The position numbers and the translations under genes are program-made. Shown here piece after piece: positions 1 to 12,239 of a stretch of 64,000 nt of DNA. Within the stretch, counting starts at the first letter, position 1, and each line of letters starts with the position of its first letter. The notes beneath the pieces were generated by a model, which saw only the letters and a list, made by a program, of their open reading frames with translations, was not told the origin of the DNA and did no database searches. Source of the stretch: Beta vulgaris subsp. vulgaris (lineage: Eukaryota > Streptophyta > Magnoliopsida > Caryophyllales > Amaranthaceae); assembly GCF_026745355.1 (NCBI RefSeq), contig NC_079204.1, positions 49,232,785 through 49,296,784 of the forward strand, given 5' to 3'.

Positions 1-388
1 TGTCTTGAATTAAGCCGGTCATAATTTTCAAAAAAAAAAAAAAATAATGCAACATATAAGGTGAAATTTTGTTAGATTCAATATAACCATGATTAACGAG
101 GGAAACAAAATCATTAGTATTTGATTAAGTACATGGTCTAATTAGCTCTTACATGCAAACAAAGAAATAGGTCATTTTTCAAATCAGAGTGCTACAGTCA
201 ATAATTATAATACGACTTGATAACTTTTTCCTCTTTATTTTCACACTATTCACACTCCTTAATTTGAATGTCGAAGAAATTTTTTTTATCAAATTCGTCA
301 TACTATATATTTTCATCATATTATCTTTTCATTGATAATTAAAGATATTGTAGGTCAAATTGTGTGTTGATAAACACTTAAATTAGAT

Positions 389-449
<61 letters not shown>

Positions 450-1254
450 TATATATATATATATATATATTATTACATATCCTAGCTCAGCAGTTTTGCC
501 AAAGCATAAATGATGCGCACAGTACAGTTGTAGGGATGAGCGCAAAAGTTAAAACTGGCGAGCATATGAACATTAATTATAATAAAATGAATATATATTA
601 AGACAAATCAAAAGAACTTCTTTAATTTTCAGTTATTAGACCCAGTTATAATATTCTTTTAAGTTTTTTCAAAATGTTCTTTCCAATATAAAGTTTTGTT
701 CAATCAATAAGCATTTTGAATTCCAGAAATACACATATCGAAATTTGAAGAACTTGCAAAAATATATTTATGGATAACTCACAAGTGTTCAATTGACAAT
801 AATACATGTTCAACTAGCGATAAGTAGAATACTAAATTTGCAATAATGTTCAAATTTTGAATTTTAAAATAAAACATTATAAATGTTCATTAATAACTTG
901 CAAATGTTCAATTCATAACATTGGACGATGTTCATTCAACAATAAGTATACGTGTATTAGTGGTTGAATTTAAATTTCAGAAATGAACATTTGATTTTTG
1001 AAGAACCTAGAAATGTTCATTCAACTTGCAAATGTTCAATCAACTAGTATAATGTATGTTCATCATTTGAATAAATTTGATGATCTCACACGTACAATTC
1101 ATTATATATTATCTACATTTTAGTTTGTGCGCATGATGCTCATCTATCTTATGAGAACTGTATGTAGGATCTAATTAATTTGCGTAGATACAAAGTACAA
1201 AGCCTACTCTTGAATTTTGGGTTATCTAAATTACAACCTTGAATTATCTAACAG
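1..1254 (+). other. Probable intron or 5' flank of the BAHD gene, AT-rich
   Basis: No coding potential is seen. The stretch ends in a plausible 3' splice site (ACAG at 1251-1254) directly before the acyltransferase exon, so it is probably the gene's intron, possibly enlarged by a repeat. It holds a long (TA)n tract at about 391-478 and, at about 680-1070, many scattered copies of the word AATGTTCA and its variants. No HxxxD-coding first exon is visible, so the 5' exon must lie before the window or be lost. Confidence 0.45.
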
Positions 1255-1919
1255 GGCCAACAGAGATAGCTGCACTAAGGCGTTTCATCCCACAACATCT
1301 AAAATCCTCCACATTCGAAATCTTAACCGCATGTCTCTGGCGTTGCCGCACAATCGCACTACAACCCGACCCGGAAGAAATAGTCCGAATAATGTGCATT
1401 GTCAATGCCCGATCCCTATTCAACCCATCTTTACCTTCGGGTTTTTATGGAAACGCCTTCGCTTTTCCTATAGCACTTTCAACTGCTGGAAAACTTGCTA
1501 CAAATCCTATTGGTTACGCCTTAGGACTCATCAAAAAAACTAAGTCTGATGTCACACAAGAATACATGGCATCACTTGCTGACCTCATGGTACTCAAAGG
1601 TAGGCCCCACTTTACTGTAGTTCGGACTTTCGTGGTTTCTGACGTCACTCGGGCTGGCTTTGCTGATTTGGACTATGGGTGGGGCCCACCTGCATATGGT
1701 GGACCTGCAAAAGGTGGGGTCGGAGCAATACCTGGAGTTGCGAGTTTTTATATTCCCTTTAAAAATGGGAATGGAGATAAAGGGATTGTGGTTCCTTTAT
1801 GTTTGCCTGGAAATGCTATGGAGATTTTTGTTAAGGAGTTGAATAAGTTGTTGTATGAAGTTTCGGAGAATCAAGTTGCAAGTTCCGAATCTTCCTATTT
1901 TATTTCTTCTTCTTTGTGA
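1255..1919 (+). CDS. BAHD acyltransferase, 3' exon (benzyl alcohol O-benzoyltransferase-like)
   Basis: This is the C-terminal half of a BAHD-family acyltransferase, the cytosolic enzymes that move an acyl group from acyl-CoA to an alcohol or amine. The exon starts after the acceptor AG at 1253-1254 in the phase that gives GPTEIAALRRFIP, a start typical of the second half of benzyl-alcohol/hexenol benzoyltransferases. The reading frame is open for about 221 codons to TGA. It contains LTACLWRCRTIAL, NARS, the GFYGNAF segment, and the family signature near the C-terminus as DYGWG (usual form DFGWG), followed by KELNKLL near the end. Family members are about 430-460 residues, so the N-terminal half with catalytic HxxxD is missing here; it is either on an exon left of the window or deleted. 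A TTG-initiated reading at 1239 is not a real start. The exact substrate cannot be read from sequence. Confidence 0.85.
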
Positions 1920-2092
1920 AGAGTTTATAAGTGGTAATAGTATAAAAGTAGTGTATAATGTAGCGTGCTTGTTCGATGTTATCGGATGTTATTGCCAAAT
2001 ATGTACTCTAGTATGTGTGATCGACGAATAAAATGAAACGACCAATAAAATGAAGCTACATGTTTGTTAAATTGTTATTACGATTTTTTCAC
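1920..2092 (+). other. 3' flank of the BAHD gene
   Basis: This short AT-rich stretch follows the stop codon. AATAAAAT occurs at about 2027-2034 and 2045-2051 and could serve as a poly(A) signal for the BAHD gene. Nothing else is seen. Confidence 0.3.
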
Positions 2093-2099
2093 CAAATAC

Positions 2100-2960
2100 T
2101 TTCGAGTTCTCAAAATACTCACCAGGTACCCCTATGGTTTTAAAATTCACCAGGTATCCCCAAGTTTTATAAAAATACCTCAAAATGCCCTCGGCGTTAA
2201 TCGTTGTTAGTCATTAAGGTTAATTTTTTTAAAAACAAAACACTAATTAACCTACTAACCCTTAACCTTTAACTCTCATTCCCTAATCCTAACCTCACCA
2301 CTTGACCCCATCCGACTCTAAAGCCCTAACCACCCAACCCCCACCACCTCCCCTTCTCCCAACCTTGCAGCCCCACCCAGCGACAACAGCATCACCAACC
2401 CAGCCTAACCACCCAGTACCAGCACCCCCCCTACCCCCTCCCCCACTTTGATTTCTCTCTTCATTTCTTCGATCAATGTCACATCCATAGTTTCCCTCTC
2501 TCGAAGCTTCTTCTCCACAACACCAACCTCTAACCCTAAACCATCAAAACACTTTTTGAATCGACTAAAACTGCGACATTTTTTTGCAGTGGAGGAAGGT
2601 CGATAGGGGGTAGGGGAAGTTAGCGGCAGCAGGCGACATGAGAGACGGGGTAAGGGATGGGTGTTGCGATGGTGCAGGAGGAGAGACGGGGTAAGGCAGC
2701 AGGCGGAACGAGAGACGGGGTGCTACGGGGAGTGGGAGAGGGGGCGTGCTGGCGTGGGGGAGGGGGCGGGGTGGGGAGAGGGGGTTGCAGGGGTGGTGGA
2801 AGGGTGGGAGGAGGCTTAGGGTTTAGGATTAGGGGTTTCAAGTTGGATTTAGTTAGGTTAATTAGGACTAATTAAAGTTTAATTAGGATTAAGACTAACG
2901 GCGATTAACACCGTTAATCATTAATCCTTTGGAACCAGTGTTATAGGAACATTAGGTCCC
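2100..2960. mobile_element. Non-autonomous TIR/foldback-like element with GC-rich core
   Basis: Imperfect inverted repeats face each other: GGCGTTAATCGTTGTTAGTC near 2193-2212 pairs with the complement of GACTAACGGCGATTAACACC near 2892-2911, and the match extends outward and inward with mismatches (CCCTAATCCTAA near 2280 against TTAGGATTAGGGG near 2825). The core is C-rich on the left and G-rich on the right (about 2330-2460 and 2590-2830), which is very unlike its AT-rich surroundings and produces long but non-coding open frames on both strands. No transposase is present and target duplications were not resolved. It may be a Mutator-like non-autonomous element. Confidence 0.45.
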
Positions 2961-3554
2961 TCAAAAGAAATAACTCCTATTCTTCAATTTTGATATTCGT
3001 TTTTAGTACGTTGGAAAGTTTAAGGTGGTAGAATTGAAAAAAAAAAGACCAAAAGGTGGTAAATTGTAAAACAATACCTAAAAGGTAGTCAAATAAAAAA
3101 GATCCATCTTTTTAAGGAAAATAGTTTATCTTTATTCGAAAATAAAATCCATTTTGTTTTTGAATAACATATTTTATATATTATTTGATAAAAAGGATTT
3201 AAAGTTGGTTTTATTAATTAAAATAGTTTTTAAGGGAAAACCGAATTTTAGAAAATGTTGCACAAGTAACTACTAGAATTTAGAATAATTCATTATCAGA
3301 TTGTTACACACGTTCTATTTGAATGTGGTATTTGTAGAGTTCATGGAGCATGTTCCTAAAGCTTAGGAAGATCATGGGAAAATGCTTTGATCACCGATAC
3401 ATGTTTAATCCCACGTTTCACATGATGACTACTATAAATAATATACAAGTTCAACTAAGTTTCAATTTGTGTCTGACTAAGTGAATAACTGAGTTTAACT
3501 AATTCAAGTTTCAGTACCTTCTTTCTCTTATAAGCCATTTATTCTTTTGTCTTC
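2961..3554. other. Intergenic, no gene seen
   Basis: AT-rich sequence without recognisable coding or terminal-repeat structure. Confidence 0.3.
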
Positions 3555-3555
3555 T

Positions 3556-4793
<1,238 letters not shown>

Positions 4794-5179
4794 CTTACTC
4801 TATTACACTAATTTTAATGTTCATTGTAATTTTGATTTCGGGATAAGGTGATTTTGAGTGAAGTCATATATAAGGGAAGCTTTGAGTGAAGCAAGTTAAA
4901 GTGAGACAACTTCGAGTGAAGTTGAGAGGAAGAACTGTTAAGCGAATAGTTGTTCAGGAACTCAATTTGTGGCCTTGAGTATAATTAGGTTGTAACAAAA
5001 TTGTTTGGTCTAATTAGTGAAATAGCTGAGTTTAGAATCCCTTTTGGTTGATGTTATTTTGTTGAGCCCAATAAGTTTTTTCCAGCAAAAATCTCTCGTG
5101 TTCATTTAGCTTGTTTTCTTATTTTAGTTTTATAATTCCGCGAAATGTACGTTTTCTACACATACAATTCACCTGGGCC

Positions 5180-5948
5180 TCTTGGTTTTGTAACACTATT
5201 TGGTGGAATTGAAGAAGGAGAAATCTATTTACTTTTGGGAAGAGTGAGGAGACTCCCATTGATATAGGAAGTTTTTTGAGGGCTTGTATGGAGGAGAATT
5301 GGCTCGCTTTTTACTGCAAAGACAACATTCTACTGGAAGCAAAAAAGGAAGGACATGTAGAAATGAAGTTTTTGTCCGATGGATAGCTCCTCTTATGTAC
5401 TAGTCTACGCTAAATACGAATGGAGCTGCTCGAGGGTCCCCAAACCTAGATGGAGGAGGGGAGTAATTCGTGACAGTAGAGATATCTCCGTTAGAGGTTT
5501 TGCTGCTAACTTTGGGGGTTTGCAATGCCTATAAAGATGAACTACTAGCTATTGAACTGGGCTTGGAAATGGCATGAGTGATGGGGCAACAAAAGCTAAT
5601 TATTCAAATGGACAACAAAGCGTGCTTAGAAGGCCTACAGAATCAAGCTCTTTAGGGAGGAGAATGTTTGCGCATTCTTAACAATGGTCGTAGTATAATA
5701 AACTCTTTTGGTTGTAATATTAGTTTTTCGCAATTTTATCGTGAAGGAAATAAAGTTGCAGATGCTCTTGCGAACATAGGGGTTGAATTAAATGAGAAGT
5801 GTGTGTATTTTGAGATACCACCTCTTTCGATCACCCACCTCCTGCGTGAGGATATTGTTGGGGTGGCATCAGCAAGACTTGTTGCCTAGTTTGTCTTTGT
5901 TTTAGTTGAATAAATGGATTTCCTCACTTTTGCAACAAAAAAAAAAAT
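5180..5948 (+). mobile_element. 5'-truncated LINE fragment, RNase H domain and poly(A) tail
   Basis: Split over two or three frames, this encodes the C-terminal RNase H-like domain of a plant L1-type LINE. The pieces are a start resembling LNTNGAARGSPN, then GVIRDSRDISVRGF, YKDELLAIELGL, QMDNKACLEGL, and QFYREGNKVADALAN in the longest open piece (5668-5889). In-frame stops and a frameshift show it is dead. The sequence ends in an A-run at 5936-5947, as expected for a target-primed insertion. No endonuclease or RT part is present, so only the 3' end was inserted or has survived. Confidence 0.75.
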
Positions 5949-6250
5949 TCACCCCTATCTTGGTACTATTGAAATAACAAAGTGTATTGCTTGCATACTC
6001 AATCTTTAACAAGGGATGACAACTCTTTATTGAAAGTTCTACTAACCTTTCCGCAATCCAAAATATAGTTGATAATAAAATTTTAATTATTTAATCAATT
6101 AATTGTTTGTTAAGAAGCCTCACCAACTCATTCAACTCCAATGAACAACTCACAAATGTAGGACGAAGCCGTCCAACATGCATAAGGACACAACTGCTTA
6201 ACTGCTTTGATAACCCAAGAGCCATTCCTAATTGTCATTTTTATTAGCGC
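5949..6250. other. Upstream region of the first AG-peptide gene
   Basis: No coding sequence is seen. This stretch precedes the conserved promoter block of the AG-peptide gene. Confidence 0.3.
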
Positions 6251-6252
6251 AT

Positions 6253-6380
6253 CAACGTGCCATCCATCATCACATACGGCGCTTCATGCCTTACTTTCCC
6301 TAACACTGACAGCACTATCTTCTGCCTTCCCAGCCCAACGGAGTTGTCACTAATTCACAACTGACAACCTCTTTTATATA
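6253..6380 (+). promoter_or_regulatory. Promoter of AG-peptide gene 1 with block shared with gene 2
   Basis: The block CAACGTGC-C-ATCCATCATC followed by ACATACGGC (6253-6280) occurs almost unchanged at 19653-19679 upstream of the second AG-peptide gene. In both cases it lies about 225-245 bases before the start codon. A TATA box (TTATATAC, about 6374-6381) lies about 125 bases before the ATG. The retained block suggests a cis-element kept since gene duplication. The factor that binds it is unknown. Confidence 0.6.
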
Positions 6381-6504
6381 CTCCCATCAAAATTCACAAC
6401 TTCTCATCTCACGAATTCAAAATATACAAGTTTGATCTTTAGTGCATTTCTTTGTTCAACTTTGATCCTTCTCTTTTTGTTGAATTGAAGCAAAGGATCA
6501 ACAA

Positions 6505-6702
6505 ATGGCAAAAACTATTAGCATCAACTCATTCATCACCTTCTTTGTTGCTGCCATTCTAGCAATGGTTGCAGCAGTGAATGCTCAAGCCATGGCTCCA
6601 TCACCTGCACCAGATGCCGGAGCCGGGTTTTCTCTCCCCATATCCACCGCTGTCGTTGCTTTTTCTCTGCTCTTCTCCATCTTTTCTCTCTTTAAACACT
6701 GA
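6505..6702 (+). CDS. Arabinogalactan peptide (AG peptide) 1
   Basis: This 65-residue precursor is of the AG-peptide class: tiny proteoglycans that are hydroxylated and O-glycosylated on proline and tethered to the outer plasma membrane by a GPI anchor. An N-terminal hydrophobic signal (about residues 1-27, ending VNA) is followed by the short mature segment QAMAPSPAPDAGAG with alternating Ala/Ser-Pro glycosylation sites. A C-terminal hydrophobic tail (STAVVAFSLLFSIFSLF) follows and serves as the GPI-addition signal. The ATG at 6505 is the first in the transcript-like region after the TATA box and is in a good context (AACAAATGGC). The gene has no intron. It is closely similar to the gene at 19924. 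The overall layout fits the AGP12-14 type of Arabidopsis, but the one-to-one relation is not known. Confidence 0.88.
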   Translation: MAKTISINSFITFFVAAILAMVAAVNAQAMAPSPAPDAGAGFSLPISTAVVAFSLLFSIFSLFKH

Positions 6703-7197
6703 GAAGAATATCCACAAGTTTGGGTGGGGTTTTATTTTGGCTTCGATTGATTCTGTGAAGCTTGAGTTGTTTTTCGTTGTTAATCTTGTTAGTGTTATTC
6801 GAATTTATTGTTGATTCTTTTTCTTCTCACTACAAATACGTTATTATATTTTATGATATTTGAGATATAGCTTCAAGTCCCAACTGGTCTTACGGGTGAC
6901 CCATCTGTTGAAACTTGAAATTATAATAGTATTAATAGAGATAACAGAATGGTGATGAAGGAGCAAAACTATAAATTATAATATGTTCTTCATTTTATTC
7001 CAATTAAATATAGTAGCATATAAGACTTTATATGAGACCCAAATACTAATTATCAATCTAAAATCTAGGAACGTCAGAAGTTCGTGAGTAAACAGACTCC
7101 ACTATCTCATCTCCTAACAATGTTCCACTAAATAAACGCATACCTTTTGACTTTGTAAACTATTGCGAATCAATAATCTAACAACATCAGCTATCAT
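6703..7197. other. 3' flank of AG-peptide gene 1
   Basis: The 3' untranslated region and intergenic DNA are here. The open frame 6581-6814 is an out-of-frame shadow of the AG-peptide gene. Nothing else is recognised. Confidence 0.35.
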
Positions 7198-7620
7198 TGA
7201 AAGAATATAATTCCTTGATTATTCTCATTATCATAATTAGTTTATATACATCAGAAAAGGAGTCAATCTAGGCTATACATAAGGAAACTATCATATTGTT
7301 ACCTAAATACAAGGATTATTACAATTAACCTAGAATATTGACATAATAATAATAATATTTACATATTAATTATTCTAACACACCCCCTCAGTCGAAGCGG
7401 GAGGAGGACGGACACTGAGACTGTCTCGAAAATCCTCAAATAAAATCAGTGGAAGACCTTTTGTGAAGATGTCGGCAATCTGATGGCGAGAGGGAACATG
7501 TAAGACTCGAACTTGCCCCCGCGCTACCTTTTCTCGAACAAAATGGATGTCCATCTCAATGTGTTTCGTGCGTTGATGGTGGACGGGTTTCCCGGTGAGA
7601 TAAATGGCACTGACATTATC
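7198..7620 (-). mobile_element. Ty1/copia fragment: RNase H C-terminus, PPT and 183-bp LTR
   Basis: Read on the minus strand, 7620-7381 encodes the end of a copia polyprotein without interruption (NVSAIYLTGKPVHHQRTKHI, then HFVREKV, VPSRHQIADIFTKGLP and a C-terminus STEGVC). This is followed by the polypurine tract GAGGGGG and an LTR that begins TGTTAGAATAATT (7380) and ends near TTCTTTCA (7198). The LTR contains TGTATATAAAC, which resembles a TATA box. Everything upstream of the last 80 codons is missing; the break at about 7620 leads abruptly into GC-rich DNA. The uninterrupted frame suggests a fairly recent element that was later truncated. Confidence 0.8.
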
Positions 7621-8115
7621 ACAACCCTAACCCCTTCCCCTACATCCACCCTTTCCCCGCCTCCCTCTCTCCCTTGGTAGCCACTGCAACCACCCCTTGC
7701 TTTCCCTGACCTCCGAAACCAACCAATCAGCCCCTGCCACCCCTTTCCCTCTCATCCCCCGACCCCCGAAATCATCCCTCCAACCATTACTACCCCCTCC
7801 TCGACCCTCAAAACCAATCCCCCAGCCATTGCCACCCTCTCCTTTCTCCTCCCCTACACCCAAAACTTTCCTGTTGCTTTTGATATTTGAGAGAGATAGA
7901 CAAAGAGAGAATGGGAGGTTTCGTTGGTAGGGATGAATCGAGGAGGAGAGGGGTGGTTCCGGTTGTGGGGGTGGTTTCGAGGGTGTGGGGAGAGTAAAGA
8001 GGGTAGTTTCGGCTGGAGGGGTGAGGTTGGGGTGGGAACATGGGAGGGGTAGGGCTAGGGGTTAGGTAGTTTAGATTTTTTTTAAAAAGTTTTAATTTGA
8101 ATCAAGGGTATCAAA
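7621..8115. other. GC-rich segment resembling half of the 2100-2960 element
   Basis: A C-rich part (7621-7860) and a G-rich part (7920-8060) are followed by an AT-rich edge (TTTAGATTTTTTTTAAAAAG, about 8072-8091), which is the same overall layout as the element at 2100-2960. Long open frames on both strands are low-complexity and show no conserved domain. It is probably a remnant non-autonomous transposon cut by the copia fragment. Confidence 0.35.
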
Positions 8116-8364
8116 AATCAATTAACCTAAAAAAAGGATGGAAAAAGTTACTAAAATGGATTATCTAAAAAAAGACATGAATTATCTTAAAAAAGCATAA
8201 AATGATAATAAAGGTATAATTTGGTGTAACTAAAAAAAGATTAACTAAAATTATTTTAATGAACTTATTTATTTCATTGAAATTTACTAAAAGTATTAAG
8301 GAAGTAAAAAGGAGAGATTTATGTCTCCGCTAAAATGTTTTTGAATACTCGTATTAGTCTTATA

Positions 8365-9328
8365 CTAGCAATTTATGCACGCGATGCGTGCCTCACTTTT
8401 TTAAATTATAATTTATAATTTTTTTTGGGCATAAACAAAGGTAAAATTTAAACATTGGACATGTTTTTTGGGTAGCTAATTTTGTTGATTAAGCCTATAT
8501 CACTTAACCAAATCCGTCTTTTATTATTTATTTTATTTATACTTTCTTTAAGATCTTTAAAATTAAAATTGATGACCGATAAAAGTCTGTTACGCAGATC
8601 TATTAAGGATTTCTTATATTTTTATCAATAAAGTATTTTGTTTAAATTAAATCATTTTACTCTTTTAATTGATTGTATCTTCCTTTTTGATTTACTACTT
8701 GATTGTGTGTTGATTGATAAAATATTTGATTGATATAATTTTCTTTGTTAATTTTTTATGCTGTATTTGAGTTTGATTTTCTTTCATCTTTTTTGTTAGA
8801 GTAGTTGATTTACTAAGGGGTAATTAAGTAAATTTATTGAGGGACGATCTTCTATAGTTGATCATTAGACAAAGTTATTTTTTTTAATTACCTTTAGTGA
8901 TGATCACGAACTCTTTAAGTAAATGTTTTTTTGATAGAGTTTCAGTTCACCTTTAATTTTGGTGTGTCGACAATCTTATGTAGTTATATACAAATGAAAA
9001 TGTTTTTTTGAATCTAAAATTATTTTGATAGTGATGTAAATTATTAAGGTTCTTTTGTAGATGTTATTATCTTTTTAAATTAAAGGTGAATGATTTTTAA
9101 CTTTTCAATACCGTCACTATAAAATTTGGGCGATGATTTAATAATTTTCTTTTTAGAGACTTTAGTATGATTCTTTAACAATTATAAATGTTAATAAACC
9201 ATATTGTTTGAACTTTGTAAAATATGAAATATTATGTTATCACGATATATTGCTAAAATTATTAGAGGGTATTTTAGTCACTTCAAAAGAGGACACCACA
9301 CCTCCCCCCTTGGCTTATATAATAGAGA
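8365..9328 (-). mobile_element. Non-autonomous Helitron
   Basis: On the minus strand the element begins A|TCTCTATTATATAAG (9328) and ends with the hairpin GCACGC-ATC-GCGTGC, then ATAAATTG, CTAG (8365), and a flanking T. A 5' TC, a hairpin close to the 3' end, a terminal CTRR and insertion between A and T are the defining features of Helitrons. The 964-bp interior has no Rep/helicase coding sequence, so it would depend on an autonomous partner. The same arrangement recurs at 55581-55842. Confidence 0.7.
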
Positions 9329-9399
9329 TAAAGGAAAATAGAACTTTATTTTTATTGAGCTACAATCAGAGATGGTCGTGGATAGGTTAGCCCAAGCCC

Positions 9400-12128
9400 A
9401 AACATGATAAAATCTTTTAGATTTCCTCCTCTTTAGTATGTACCATTTCAATCATATTTCTGGGCTTTGCACTTGGGTTCAAGCTTTGTCTTTATAGGCA
9501 AAACCTTCTTCTTATGGAATAATAGTATTACTTGTAGGAACTAAAACTGAAAAATCAATCGCAACAACTTATCTGAATATTCATGGCGTGAACAAACACT
9601 GTATGTCCTAAAGTTGAATTTACCCCGTTATATCCACATGGACTCTTGGTACCAACCTCCAGAGTTACACGACCACTGCTCCTCCGGTGTAGTACAGAGT
9701 GACATTTTGAGACACTTTGAATAATGCCCAAATCAGAGAGAATATAGAGAATGTGTTTAGAATTTTGTAGACAAGAATGATTTTTCTGTGTGTCTTGAAA
9801 ACTGATAAAGGCTCCAATTTATAGAGGAAAATCTAGAAGAGAAAACGGCAACACAATCAATTAGGCGAAAATTAAGAGAAAACGGAAACATTAATAACGG
9901 CAGGAATCAAGGATAATCAGTTACAAAATTAGCAAAGATATGATTATTCTTAGCAAAAAAAAAATTAGCAAAGATATGGATGCTGATTTCCGCAAAAAAT
10001 TAGGTAACTGAACTTAAATGTCCCACAACCACAACAGCAAACATACCGTGTCACACACTCTCGTCTGAGCTCAGCCGGCGCGCGCACGTGTGTGGTGACT
10101 AGTTTCTTCCCACTCAACTTTTAACAAATGTACAAAGAAGGAAACTATATATAAGGTAGGGAAAAAGTCTTTAAACTACCCAATGTGGGACAAGACACTT
10201 TTTGTTCTTTTGAAGCAACTTTTTGGAGTAGGAAAACCTAAGGCACATATTCATATACTAACTCCAACATTCCCCCACATGATTCAAAAGAATAAAAAAG
10301 GAAAAGACAACCGAAAAGGAATTATGGGTACGAATATTCAATTTTGTAAGCATCAATGTCTTATGGACTTGAATTGATAATACCCAGTGCATACAAACAT
10401 GTCTTACTGTCGTATTAGGTAGATTTCTCTTTGAACCTTTCTACGATGTTAGTAATTCACATTTACGCACTTAAACCTTTCTCAAATTAATAGTGTTCTC
10501 ACAATTAGTAATTTAATCACCCCACAATTTGCCTGGATTTTCATGAATGCTCTAGAGGTCCTAAGCCTTTGGGACTCTCATAGGGGATTGGATGTAACGC
10601 CCACATTCACATCGGTAAGTCCATCAAGTTTAACTATCACAAACCATCTTATCAAGGCTATGAACTTATTAAGAGCCTTTTGCTCATCCTTACACATATA
10701 ACAGTAAAGAAATACTACATCACTTTTTATCAATAGGAATGGTAGTAGTATGCACAACTTGAGATCTTTTGTGACTTCGTTTGACCCTTTGAACTTAGGA
10801 AAACCTAATAAGGGTATCCATCATAATTTACTCCACAATATGCTTAAACCCATTCTTTGTGCTAACTCCAGCACCATATTTCTACAAAGGCCTTTGGTGA
10901 GAGGAACAACAATATTCCTCTCTGACTTTACATACTCGAGTGACATTACATTATTTTAAATTAGATTTCTTACAATAGCATGCCTTAAGCGAATATGCCT
11001 TCTCTTTACATTATAAGCTTGTTTTATTCGCTATTATCCCAATTGCCGCTTGTGAGTCATAACACATGGAAACTGATGGAGTTGCCTTCCCCCACAATGG
11101 AATATCAGCAAACAAACTCCTTAGCCACTCAGCTGCTTGTCCTGCCAATTCTAAAGCAATAAACTCAAATTCCATAGTAGATTTGGCAATACAAGTTTGT
11201 TTTGATGATTTCCAAGATATAGCACCACCAGCACGAGTAAAAACATAACCACTAGTAGAATGAATCTCATCATTATCTGATACCCAATTGGCATCACAAA
11301 ATTCTTCAAGAACGTACAAGGTGATCTTAGATAATACAAACCCCAATTGGTAGTGCCTTTTAAATACTTCAGAAATCTAATCAAGGCATTCCAATGCTCC
11401 TGATTACGATTATGAGTATACCTACGCAATCTACTATTAACATATGTTATATCAGGTCGAGTGTAATTCACCAAAAGCATTACACTTTCAATTATCTTGG
11501 CATATTGTTCTTGTGACACATTGTCACCTTTATTCTTTTGCAAATGAATAATAGAATCATATGCTGTTTTCACAGAAGTGTAATCAAATTGATTCAACTT
11601 CTCCAAAATTTTCTCAATACAATGAGATTGGTTTAAAGACATCCCATATGCAGTTATAGTAATCTTTATACCAAGAATCACGTCTGCCTCACCCAAATCA
11701 TTCATTTCAAAACTAGAATTTAGGAAGACCTTGGTTGCATACACTATGTCTATATTAGTCCCAAAAATTAGCATATCATCGATATATGAACATATGAAAA
11801 CACAACCAAGTTCATCAGATTCAGAATAAACACAAGCATCAGAATCGTTTACCTGAAAACCATTAGAAGTAATGGTTTGATGAAACTTATCATACTACTG
11901 TTTTATGCTTGTTTTAGACCATACAAGGACCTAATAAGTTTACATACCTTGTGTTCTTGTCCGGACCTACACATCCTTCAGGTTTTTTCATGTAAATCTC
12001 TTCATTTAGCTCATGCAAAAAAGCAGTTTTTACATCCATTTGATGCGCAATCAAATCATGAATAGAAGCAAGTGCAATTAAAATCCTAATGGTGGCAACT
12101 TTAGTCACAGGAGAGTAGGGGTAGTCCC
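9400..12128 (-). mobile_element. 5'-truncated Ty1/copia retrotransposon with 3' LTR
   Basis: On the minus strand the 3' LTR starts at 10270 (TGTTGGAGTTAGTATATG) just after a polypurine tract (TGTGGGGGAA). It contains TTATATATAG and ends somewhere near 9400-9530. Upstream (10740-12128) lies the end of pol: reverse transcriptase (VTKVATIRIL, QMDVKTAFLH, then NDLGEADVILG, HCIEKIL) and RNase H ([27 protein letters not shown]-like end), with frameshifts and stops. The element stops abruptly at about 12128 within RT next to a (TA)n tract. No 5' LTR, gag, protease or integrase is present. Confidence 0.8.
11011..12108 (-). pseudogene. Copia reverse transcriptase and RNase H remnants
   Basis: Three overlapping open pieces on the minus strand encode successive parts of a copia polyprotein. 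One is the RT N-terminal part (11914-12108: DVKTAFLHELNEEIYMKKPEG). The second is the RT thumb and connection (11151-11774, with LGEADVILGIKI and YTRPDITYVNSRL). The third is RNase H (11011-11346, with [19 protein letters not shown] and [10 protein letters not shown]). The RT catalytic YVDD-bearing stretch falls in the broken gap between 11774 and 11914. At least two frameshifts separate the pieces, so the gene is not functional. Confidence 0.8.
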
Positions 12129-12160
12129 GCGTAAATTTATGGATTTTATAATATATTTTA

Positions 12161-12236
<76 letters not shown>
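12161..12236. repeat. (TA)n microsatellite
   Basis: A nearly perfect TA run lies directly beside the truncation point of the copia element. Confidence 0.95.

Positions 12237-12239
<3 letters not shown>

Noticed and set aside
2620..2875. Open frames rich in Pro or Gly on both strands (2620-2841 and 2657-2875)
   Set aside because: They lie in the GC-biased core of a TIR element, are low in complexity and lack conserved motifs.
7627..8041. Three long frames at 7627-7863, 7697-7930 and 7808-8041
   Set aside because: They overlap on both strands in strand-biased GC-rich repeat DNA; no domain is seen.
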